Part shown: positions 57,483 to 64,000 of the stretch, in pieces
Numbering within the stretch: the stretch's first letter is position 1
How the letters are laid out: each line of letters begins with the position of its first letter
NCBI GenBank assembly: GCA_965277875.1
Contig: CBDIDV010000002.1
Location: 1,054,001 to 1,118,000, forward strand
From: CAWFQB01 sp965277875
GTDB taxonomy: Bacteria; Armatimonadota; Chthonomonadetes; Chthonomonadales; Chthonomonadaceae
Reading direction: 5' to 3'
DNA length: 64,000 nt
Program-made: the position numbers and the translations under genes
The notes under the pieces: generated by a model
What the model saw: only the letters and a program-made list of their open reading frames with translations
What the model was told of the DNA's origin: nothing
The model's database searches: none

Positions 57483-58892
57483 GTGACGGACGAAGTGGGA
57501 CAGCATTTGAAGACGCTCGGATTAAAGCCGGGGGCCACGGCGTCCGAAGTGAAGCAGGCGTACCGTGAACTGGCGACCGTCTGGCATCCCGACCGTTACG
57601 CCCACGCGCCCCAATCCCGCGACGCCGCCCAGGTTAGAATGGCGGCGATAAATGAGGCCTATCAGTATTTGAAGACGCACGGCACGGGGCAGGCCGGGCC
57701 TTTCTCTTCCTCGTCTTCCGCCTCGTCTTCTGCTTCGTCTTCTGCTTCTTCCCCGTCGGGTGGAACCACGTCTCGGCCACGATACGACGCCCCGCCGTCC
57801 GCTCGCGCCCGGCAAGCCGCTTCCCCGGCTCCTGATATATCGGATGTGCCTTTGCTGCGGGCCGTCCACATCTTACGGGTGTCATTTGCGACTTCGCAGC
57901 CTGTGACCGGGCTGGCGATTGCGCCGGACAGCAGCCTGATTTTGGCCGCAACGGGCAGCATGGCGGTGTGGTGGGACGCGCAGACCGGGCATCAGGTGCA
58001 GGGCATCGCGGCGGAGAGGGGCAGCATAGACGCCGTGGCCGTGGCTCCGGGCGCGCGGCATCTGGTGTTTGCCAACAACCTGACAGGCTGGATGGGCGGG
58101 CCGCGCTGCGAACTGCGCGTGTGCGACCTGCGAACCGGGCATGAGCGGCAGCGCATCAAAGTACCCGGCCATGTGACGACGCTGGATTTTTCGCCGGACG
58201 GCAAGCAGTTTGCCGCAGGGGATACAAACGGGATCGCGCGCGTGTGGGAGGCTGAAAGCGCCCGACCGGTGCAGACGCTGGCGGGCAGCGAGGAAGCGGG
58301 CAGCATTCGGCGCGCGGCCTACATTAATGGCAGCCAGGCCGCAAAGCAGATCATCACCCTCAAAGCCGGCAAAGTCTTGAACGAGATCGCGCTCTGGGAA
58401 ATACGGCGGGCCAGACTGCTGCGCGAATACAGCCTTCATGTGCGCGAGTGCCTGCGCTACGGCCAGATCGCCGACATCGCCCCTTCGCCGGATGGCCGCC
58501 TGCTCCTCGTCGCCAACAATGATCCTGCTAACCGGAACTATTCGCTGCACGTCTGGGACATGCAAATGGGGAATGAGGTTATCGTTCAGACGCCTGAAGA
58601 CGCTGACAAAAACGGGGCGGGCAGCGCGAAGGCAGCTGTGCCGTCTCCCCTTATAATGCGCGGGTATACGGACAACATCACTTGCATGGCATGGGCGGCA
58701 GATGGGCTGTCCCTTGTGTCCGGGAGCGAAGACAAAACGGTTCGGGTATGGAACGCGCAGACCGGCAAAGAGATCATGCGCGGGATAGGTCACACGCGCC
58801 CTGCGAGGTCAGTCGCAGTCGCGCCGGATGGCAGCTTTGTCGTGTCCGGCGGCGACGATGGAACCGTTCGCGTTTGGAAGCCGATTGGCTAA
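57483..58892 (+). CDS. J-domain protein with C-terminal WD40 repeats
   Basis: 469 residues from GTG 57483, chosen because GGAG lies 7 nt upstream and the J-domain starts at once. Residues 8-70 are a J-domain with H35-P-D37 (ATVWHPDRY), so it should stimulate a DnaK-type Hsp70. A Ser/Ala/Pro-rich linker (about residues 75-125) encoded by TCTTC-type repeats follows. Residues about 140-469 are WD40-like blades, clearest at the end (DKTVRVWNAQTGKEIM; VAPDGSFVVSGGDDGTVRVW), enough for one propeller. The combination suggests recruitment of Hsp70 to a partner held by the propeller. There is no glycine-rich or zinc domain as in DnaJ. It is divergent from the acyl-CoA dehydrogenase-like gene. Confidence 0.9.
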   Translation: MTDEVGQHLKTLGLKPGATASEVKQAYRELATVWHPDRYAHAPQSRDAAQVRMAAINEAYQYLKTHGTGQAGPFSSSSSASSSASSSASSPSGGTTSRPRYDAPPSARARQAASPAPDISDVPLLRAVHILRVSFATSQPVTGLAIAPDSSLILAATGSMAVWWDAQTGHQVQGIAAERGSIDAVAVAPGARHLVFANNLTGWMGGPRCELRVCDLRTGHERQRIKVPGHVTTLDFSPDGKQFAAGDTNGIARVWEAESARPVQTLAGSEEAGSIRRAAYINGSQAAKQIITLKAGKVLNEIALWEIRRARLLREYSLHVRECLRYGQIADIAPSPDGRLLLVANNDPANRNYSLHVWDMQMGNEVIVQTPEDADKNGAGSAKAAVPSPLIMRGYTDNITCMAWAADGLSLVSGSEDKTVRVWNAQTGKEIMRGIGHTRPARSVAVAPDGSFVVSGGDDGTVRVWKPIG

Positions 58893-58921
58893 GCAATCGT
58901 GCAAAGTAGGTTCGTAGAAGC

Positions 58922-59063
58922 CGGGTACAGGGAACGTATCCCGACTGCTCACCGCTTCGCGCCGAGCGTTGTATCGAACCCGATGCAGTCTCCCATTAGG
59001 ATAGGTTCTAAGCACGTATCCGCTCCTCTTCGCCGAGCGTCGTGTTGAACGGGATGCGATAGA
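58922..59063. repeat. Degenerate GGGTAC-family repeat, two partial units in tandem
   Basis: CGGGTACAGGGAACGTATCC at 58922 begins a family left half. A second partial unit (CACGTATCCGCTC...TTCGCCGAGCGTCGT) starts near 59014. Both share the CTTCGC...CCGAGCGT core of the intact copies. No right-hand end is present. Confidence 0.6.
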
Positions 59064-59093
59064 TTCAGGCTGTGGCGTAATGAAAGGGGTTGT

Positions 59094-61037
59094 GTGCAGA
59101 TGCGTGTATTATCGCTGCTACTCTTGGTATTGGTGACGGTCTGGACAAAGGATGCAGGCGGCGCGACCATTCCGCTGACAGGGGGCATGAAAGTCACGCA
59201 GAACACGACCGCTGCTTCCGGCAACTACGCGCTTGATGACGTGAGCGGCGGCAGGGTGCAAATTTCCGGGCATAATTTTGTGGTTGATTTTAGAGGCGCG
59301 CGGCTTGTTGGAGCGCAGGATGTAACGAACCCTAAAACGTTCTCCGGCAGCGGCCTGCATATCATGGACGCGCGCAACATCACGATCAAGAACGCCGATG
59401 TGAGCGGCTGCTTATGGGGCGTTGTCGTGGAGCGGAGCAGCAACGTGACGCTTCTTAACTGCACCGTGTCCCGCAACGGCGACCTGCCGCCCGGAACGGT
59501 CATCGACGAAAGCGGGCGCGAACCCGAAGACCAGCATGGCGGCGGCATCCTGATCCGTGACAGCGACCACTGCGTCGTCAGGCAATGTACGGCGCAGCAC
59601 GAATGGGACGGTATAGATGTGGTGCGCGCGAACGACAACCTCATCGAAAACAGCGCTTTTTCGTACTGCGGCAACTGGGGACTGCATCTGTGGAACGCGT
59701 CGCGCAACACGTTTAGGCATAATCGGGCTGTGTGGTGTACCACGGGCGAGGGCAGTTTGTTTCAGGCGCTGACCGGCTGGCAGACGTATGACGCGCAGGC
59801 CGTGGGAATAGACCACAACAGCAACGACAACGTGATAGCCGACAATGATCTGCGCTTCGGCGGGGATGCGATTTTCATACGCGCCAATGAGGGCGGTCTG
59901 GTTCCGGGCGTACCCGTGCCGCCGAAGAACGCGTCCAACCGCAACATCCTGACGGGCAATGACTGTAGTTTCAGCCCCAACAACGCCATCGAAGTGGATT
60001 TCTGCGACGATACCGTGATTGCGAACAACAACTGCTCGTATTCCCACTACGGTATGTGGCTGGGGTACTCGCGGCGGTGCAGCGTTTCCGGCAACATCTG
60101 CATCAACGATACGGCCAAAGCCATCGAGGTTGAAAACGGGCAGTCGGACACGTTCACCGGCAACGTCTTCGGCTGCGACCCGCCCCGCGCCGATCCGACG
60201 TTGATTCTTCTGAGGCAGAATGGACGCGACAAAACGCCGTCCGGCCCGCACACGTTCCGCAACAATGTGTACTATGGGGCAGGGGATTACGCGATCAAGC
60301 GCGTGAATACGCCTGCGACTACAGAGGGCGATTTTTCCCTGAATCCGCGGTACACGGGCGGCTTCGACCTCGAATTTTTTGAACGGCTGCCTGATGACGG
60401 CAAAGTCCACATGCGGTCGCTGTCGCCGTTGCTCTGGTTCGACCCCAACAGCAAACCTACGATTCAGGCTGCGGCGCTGACAGCGGGAAAAAACATTACG
60501 CTGCACGGTAGTCATTTGAATGGCCGAGATCAGCCGGAAACGAAGGCTGCGGCCTCGGACGTGAAGACTGTGGCCCCGGTCTTTGTTACCCTGGACGGCA
60601 TTCCCCTTGTGGCGCGAAGCGTGACGGCAGACACGCTTACATTTACCATGCCAGCCGACTTTTGGGATCGGCCTGCCAAGCCCGAAGCCATCGCGCGCGT
60701 GTTCAATCGCCAGACATGGAGCGACCCTGTAGCGGTACGGGTTGCGTGGCCTGATGATGGCGGGCCGCGCATCGAAAGCATCCTGCCTGCTGCGGCGAGT
60801 ATCGGGGAAACCGTGACGCTGACGGGCGCGAACTTGAACGGCCCCGGCCTGCGCGTACTGTTCAACGGCAAGCCTGTCCACATCATCAGCGCCTCGCCGA
60901 ACAAGCTGATTGTCAAGATGCCTGCCGATGTCGTGAAAACAACGCGCTATAACGTAATCGTGGAACGGGGAGCCGGCAGGGAACGGGCGCAGTCCTGGCC
61001 CATCACGTACCTTGTGCATCCTCCTGCGCCCGACTGA
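59094..61037 (+). CDS. Secreted right-handed parallel beta-helix protein with TIG/IPT-like domain
   Basis: 647 residues with a signal peptide (VLSLLLLVLVTVWTKDAGGA). Residues about 40-420 are beta-helix coils rich in Asn ladders (NITIKNADVSGCLWGVVVERSSNVTLLN is typical; further coils at DNLIENSAFSYCGNWGLHLWNASRN and DNVIADNDLRFGGDAIFI). This is the NosD/pectate-lyase-like fold used for polysaccharides or adhesion. Residues about 455-545 and 560-640 look like two TIG/IPT immunoglobulin-like domains (PRIESILPAAASIGETVTLTGANLNGPGLRVLFNG). Catalytic residues cannot be named. The GTG at 59094 or ATG at 59100 is the start, both behind AAAGGGG. It probably acts outside the cell on glycans. Confidence 0.82.
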   Translation: MQMRVLSLLLLVLVTVWTKDAGGATIPLTGGMKVTQNTTAASGNYALDDVSGGRVQISGHNFVVDFRGARLVGAQDVTNPKTFSGSGLHIMDARNITIKNADVSGCLWGVVVERSSNVTLLNCTVSRNGDLPPGTVIDESGREPEDQHGGGILIRDSDHCVVRQCTAQHEWDGIDVVRANDNLIENSAFSYCGNWGLHLWNASRNTFRHNRAVWCTTGEGSLFQALTGWQTYDAQAVGIDHNSNDNVIADNDLRFGGDAIFIRANEGGLVPGVPVPPKNASNRNILTGNDCSFSPNNAIEVDFCDDTVIANNNCSYSHYGMWLGYSRRCSVSGNICINDTAKAIEVENGQSDTFTGNVFGCDPPRADPTLILLRQNGRDKTPSGPHTFRNNVYYGAGDYAIKRVNTPATTEGDFSLNPRYTGGFDLEFFERLPDDGKVHMRSLSPLLWFDPNSKPTIQAAALTAGKNITLHGSHLNGRDQPETKAAASDVKTVAPVFVTLDGIPLVARSVTADTLTFTMPADFWDRPAKPEAIARVFNRQTWSDPVAVRVAWPDDGGPRIESILPAAASIGETVTLTGANLNGPGLRVLFNGKPVHIISASPNKLIVKMPADVVKTTRYNVIVERGAGRERAQSWPITYLVHPPAPD

Positions 61038-61249
61038 CTCGGCATGTCACAGACCGCATTACAGAGCGTTTGCAGGAAAAGGCGTAATCGAGCGCGAAAT
61101 AGCAGGCGCAACTCGGAAAATGTCGGCTTTGAACTTCTGTGCTGCATCGCACAGGCGACGCAGAGCGGACAAAGCAATGTGCTCGCACACAGCAGCTACT
61201 GCACACGGCAGTGATTCAGAAACAAAAACTCAGGAGAAAAAGAAACACG

Positions 61250-61708
61250 ATGCAAAAATCAATGGCCGCGGCGGCCTGCGCCGCGCTTGTGCTGACGGTC
61301 GGAATGACGATCAATGCCGCGCTCGCCAACCCTCCCAAGGGCGACAAGAAAGCCGCCCCAAAAGCGGAAAAGTACATTACGACCAAGTCGGGCCTGAAAT
61401 ACTACGACATGAAGGCCGGCACCGGCCCCAGCCCCAAAGTGACGGATACAGTGACCGTCAACTATCTGGGAACGCTGGAGAACGGAACCAAGTTCGACTC
61501 GTCCTATGATCGCGGTACGCCTGCCAGCTTCCCGCTCAATGGCGTGATCCCCGGCTGGACGGAAGGATTATCCACAATGAAAGTGGGCGGAAAGCGCAAG
61601 TTGAAAATTCCCGGCAACCTGGCTTATGGCCCGCAGGGTCGCCCACCTGTGATCCCCCCGAACGCCACACTGATCTTTGAGGTGGAACTGCTCAAAATCG
61701 GGCAGTGA
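61250..61708 (+). CDS. Secreted FKBP-type peptidyl-prolyl isomerase
   Basis: 152 residues with a signal peptide (MAAAACAALVLTVGMTINAALA/NPP) and a Lys-rich linker. The C-terminal about 105 residues are one FKBP domain: VTVNYLGTLENGTKFDSSYDRG, FPLNGVIPGWTEGLSTMKVGGKRKLKIPGNLAYG and PPNATLIFEVELLKI. The conserved Tyr, Phe, Asp, Val-Ile, Trp and Tyr of the active-site pocket are present, so prolyl isomerase activity is expected. It has no FkpA-type dimerisation domain. ATG 61250 follows AGGAGA and starts the signal; an upstream in-frame start at 61139 would hide it. A strong hairpin follows, and the next gene encodes another envelope quality-control factor (HtrA). Confidence 0.95.
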   Translation: MQKSMAAAACAALVLTVGMTINAALANPPKGDKKAAPKAEKYITTKSGLKYYDMKAGTGPSPKVTDTVTVNYLGTLENGTKFDSSYDRGTPASFPLNGVIPGWTEGLSTMKVGGKRKLKIPGNLAYGPQGRPPVIPPNATLIFEVELLKIGQ

Positions 61709-61764
61709 CGCGTCTGCGTTTCTGGCCTCGCTGCAAGGCGGCAGCCCCACGTAGATAACGTGAG

Positions 61765-61813
61765 CGATAAACAACCCCGAACCTGTGCGCGGCAGGTTCG
61801 GGGTTGTTTATCG
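61765..61813 (+). terminator. Strong hairpin terminator after the FKBP gene
   Basis: Perfect 21-bp inverted repeat (61765-61785 / 61793-61813) with loop TGCGCGG; the 3' arm is rich in T (GGGGTTGTTTATCG). It lies 57 nt after the FKBP stop. Confidence 0.75.
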
Positions 61814-61840
61814 TCAGCAAGATGTCTGGAAAAACAGCGG

Positions 61841-61874
61841 CAAAATTGTTGCCAAATTGTTACCAAATTGTTAC
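61841..61874. repeat. Three tandem CAAATTGTTAC units in the htrA upstream region
   Basis: CAAAATTGTTGC, CAAATTGTTAC, CAAATTGTTAC in direct repeat, 11-12 bp per unit, so they would lie on one helix face. They are about 315 nt upstream of htrA. The rest of the 376-base gap 61814-62189 shows no convincing gene. Confidence 0.65.
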
Positions 61875-62189
61875 TTTGAGACCCTGGCATGGAAACATTG
61901 CGCGGCAAAGCATCCGTATAGGAAGATACAGACAAATGATTTCGGCAGCGTGGTTAATCCAATATGTTTGCTGTTCGTATTGGTGTTAACAACGGCGCAG
62001 AATTATCGTCAACTTACAATCAGGGGCAGCGGCAGTCTCATTCCTTGTGTGCCTGTCGGATGCGGCTTTCAGGCTGCGTTGGCCCCGACTTGTTCAGCAT
62101 TGCAGCAAAAACTTGATCTTGTTCGGGCATAACGCACATCGTTTTCAGACAACGAAAGACAATGAATACGCTAGGGAGAGAAGATAACA

Positions 62190-63707
62190 ATGCAATCTAC
62201 AAAATGGCAGAATAAGGCGCCGCGCGCCCTTGTCGCCGGGTTGGCGCTTGGAGTTTCAACGGTCGCGTTTACGGGAATGCGGGGCCACGCTGCGCCGCAG
62301 AACAGCGCGCCGCCCGTGCAGCCCTCGGCCCAGGTGTTGAGCATACAAACGGCGTTCGAGCAGGTTGCAGAGAAGCTGCGCCCCTCCGTCGTTTACATCA
62401 AGAGCCGCCAGTCTGCGACGAACGCGGCCTTTCAAGGCGGACAGGACGGCGACAATCCGTTCGGGTTCGCGCTTCCGCAGGGACCGGGCGGCAGGCCGCG
62501 ATTTATGAACCCGCAATCGCGGCGCAGCGTGGAGGCCAGCGGATCGGGTGTGATCGTCTCAAATGACGGCTACATTCTGACCAACGACCATGTGGTTGCG
62601 GGCGCGGATCGCGTGACTGTGACGCTTCAGGACGGGCGCGAGATGGTGGGCAAGGTGTTCCGCGACCAGCGCAGCGATCTGGCCCTGATTAAGATCAATG
62701 CCAGCGGCCTGCCCGCCGCTGAGTTTGCGGACAGCGACAGCGTCAAGATCGGGCAATGGGCCATTGCGTTCGGCAGTCCGTTCGGGCTGACCGACACCAT
62801 GACGGTGGGCGTCGTGTCCTCGACCAAGCGCAAAGAGACAATCGGCGGCGGGGCGGAACTACGCAACTATCCCAGCCTGATCCAGACGGATGCGAGTATC
62901 AATCCCGGCAACAGCGGCGGGCCGCTTGTGGACATCTATGGCCGCGTGGTAGGCATCAATGTCGCCATCGAGTCGCCCAGCGGCGGCAACGTGGGCATCG
63001 GCTTTACCATTCCCGCCAATCAGGCGCGCTACATCATGGAGCAGCTTCGCAGCAAGGGAACCGTGACGCGGGGCTACCTGGGCTTTATTCCGCAGTCGCT
63101 GGACTATGAGGCGCAAAAGCGCTATGGCGTGAAAGAGGGCGCGCTGGTCACGCTCGTGCAATCGGGACAGCCCGCCGACAGGGCCGGCCTGCTTGTCGAG
63201 GACGTGATCGTCAAGTACAACAACAAGACCGTCGAGGACGAGGCTACGCTGCGCGACATGGTCTCGCGCACCGCGCCCAACACGACCGTTCCCGTAGTTG
63301 TGCTGCGCGACGGCGAACCGAAAACGCTGATGGTCACAGTCGGCGTACAGCAGATAGCTGAGAAGGCAGCTGCCGCCCCCGCTCCCGCCCGCGAGCATAC
63401 GCGCGGCAAACTGGGCATGAGCCTGGGCGAAGCGAATGACGCCAAGGTGCGGCAGGAACTGAGCTTGAAGGATACGGTAAAGGACGGCATCGTTGTCGTG
63501 GAAGCGCTTCAAGGTGGCCCGGCGTTTGAAGCTGGAATCAGAGCCGGAGATGTGCTGGTACGCATAAACGGTAAGCGGATCACGAGCGTGGATCAGGTGT
63601 CGCAAATGGCGGTCGGCATGGCGTCGGGAGACAGCGTCTCGGTCGTGGTGCGCCGCGCCGACGAAACGGGAAGTACCAACATTCTGGCGACCCTGAAGCT
63701 GGACTAG
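62190..63707 (+). CDS. htrA: HtrA/DegP-type periplasmic serine protease with two PDZ domains
   Basis: 505 residues with a signal peptide (ALVAGLALGVSTVAFTGMRGHA). The chymotrypsin-like protease has H134 (LTNDHVVAGAD), D163 (RSDLALIKI) and S242 (NPGNSGGPLVD), all intact. PDZ1 (RGYLGFIPQSLDYEA...GALVTLVQSGQPADRAGLLVEDVI) and PDZ2 (GKLGMSLGEAN...GIVVVEALQGGPAFEAGIRAGDVLVRING) follow, the DegP/DegQ layout. The N-terminal LA-loop-like stretch is Gly/Gln-rich (FQGGQDGDNPFGFALPQGPGG). GGGAGAGAAG precedes the ATG closely. It degrades or refolds misfolded envelope proteins. The FKBP gene upstream suggests a shared envelope-folding theme, though the two are separated by a terminator. Confidence 0.97.
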   Translation: MQSTKWQNKAPRALVAGLALGVSTVAFTGMRGHAAPQNSAPPVQPSAQVLSIQTAFEQVAEKLRPSVVYIKSRQSATNAAFQGGQDGDNPFGFALPQGPGGRPRFMNPQSRRSVEASGSGVIVSNDGYILTNDHVVAGADRVTVTLQDGREMVGKVFRDQRSDLALIKINASGLPAAEFADSDSVKIGQWAIAFGSPFGLTDTMTVGVVSSTKRKETIGGGAELRNYPSLIQTDASINPGNSGGPLVDIYGRVVGINVAIESPSGGNVGIGFTIPANQARYIMEQLRSKGTVTRGYLGFIPQSLDYEAQKRYGVKEGALVTLVQSGQPADRAGLLVEDVIVKYNNKTVEDEATLRDMVSRTAPNTTVPVVVLRDGEPKTLMVTVGVQQIAEKAAAAPAPAREHTRGKLGMSLGEANDAKVRQELSLKDTVKDGIVVVEALQGGPAFEAGIRAGDVLVRINGKRITSVDQVSQMAVGMASGDSVSVVVRRADETGSTNILATLKLD

Positions 63708-63952
63708 GGCCGAAGCGTAAGCATCGGCGGGTAGTGGCGGCGTGGATATACGGAATTGTAAGCCGCTCCTCCTCCGGGTCTTCCGCAGGGGCGGCGCAAA
63801 GAAGGACGGGCGGCACAGCAGCAATCGTGCTAAACGTCTTTCTTGCCCGCCCCTTTGTCACAGCGTGTGCGCCGTTGTGCAAACGTCGCACACAAAAGCG
63901 CAATCTGGGTCAGACAACAACATAGCGCAACAATCAGAAAGTAAGGCAAAGC

Positions 63953-64000
63953 AATGACGCAAATGATACCGACGACAGAATCCAAGTCCGGCAGCGGCCT
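63953..64000 (+). CDS. Possible start of a further gene, cut by window edge
   Basis: ATG at 63953 opens a frame of 16 codons to the end of the window with a weak AAGG upstream. The visible residues (Thr/Ser/Gly-rich) identify nothing. Bases 63708-63952 hold no recognisable gene. Confidence 0.35.

Noticed and set aside
59412..61019. 535-residue antisense open frame opposite the beta-helix gene
   Set aside because: The sense strand has a signal peptide, Asn-ladder coils and TIG domains; the antisense product has no recognisable features.
61785..62132. Small open frame between the FKBP and htrA genes
   Set aside because: It overlaps the terminator and tandem repeat, and has no ribosome site or recognisable protein features.

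Overview
The window is a contiguous stretch of a G+C-rich (roughly 60% by eye), gene-dense bacterial chromosome. No tRNA, rRNA or CRISPR array was recognised. The gene mix suggests Armatimonadota (Capsulimonas/Chthonomonas-like) or a relative in the Planctomycetota/Verrucomicrobiota sphere: DUF1501 and DUF1549/DUF1553 'planctomycete-type' proteins, an H-X9-DG protein, a DUF6785-like OPT permease, an M28-FtsX fusion, SpoIIM, tandem ClpN-domain proteins and many secreted carbohydrate-related proteins. The phylum call is an inference; no marker gene settles it.

Layout. 1-8 kb: 3' part of serC, a convergent AAA ATPase, then a 1,642-residue M28-like/FtsX fusion. 8-14.6 kb: an OPT-like permease, an H-X9-DG protein, an unknown protein, a PqqD-like protein and a small FtsX permease with its ATPase. 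14.8-19.3 kb: a degenerate PTS enzyme I-like protein, a 2-hydroxyacid dehydrogenase and a secreted alpha-amylase, all closely coupled. 19.3-28.7 kb: SpoIIM, a 670-residue unknown protein, penicillin-binding protein 2, a Rho-like protein without the Walker lysine and a hybrid histidine kinase. 28.9-33 kb: recN, a SUKH protein and a nested mobile element (an IS630 copy inside a REP-associated tyrosine transposase element). 33.2-36.7 kb: an inositol-1-phosphate synthase / methyltransferase / permuted glycosidase cassette and a histidine phosphatase. 36.8-40.5 kb: two ClpN-domain paralogues coupled to a PRTase-like fusion. 40.6-50.5 kb: a secreted toroid protein, a DUF1501 protein, a restriction-modification pair and a DUF1549/DUF1553 protein. 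50.6-64 kb: an RNase Z-like enzyme, an S10 peptidase, a glycosidase-like protein, an acyl-CoA dehydrogenase-like protein, a J-domain/WD40 protein, a beta-helix protein, a secreted FKBP and HtrA.

Three themes stand out. First, intergenic space is full of palindromic repeats: a REP-like family linked to its likely transposase, a second 'GGGTAC' MITE family, a 147-bp element with perfect 26-bp ends, an 'AATCCTG' family, and two related palindromic inserts inside one coding sequence. Second, several proteins keep a known fold but have lost catalytic residues (M28, enzyme I, Rho, a GH5-like barrel), which points to repurposed scaffolds. Third, one glycosidase appears to be a natural circular permutation of a clan GH-A TIM barrel, running from strand 4 to strand 8 and then strand 1 to strand 3.
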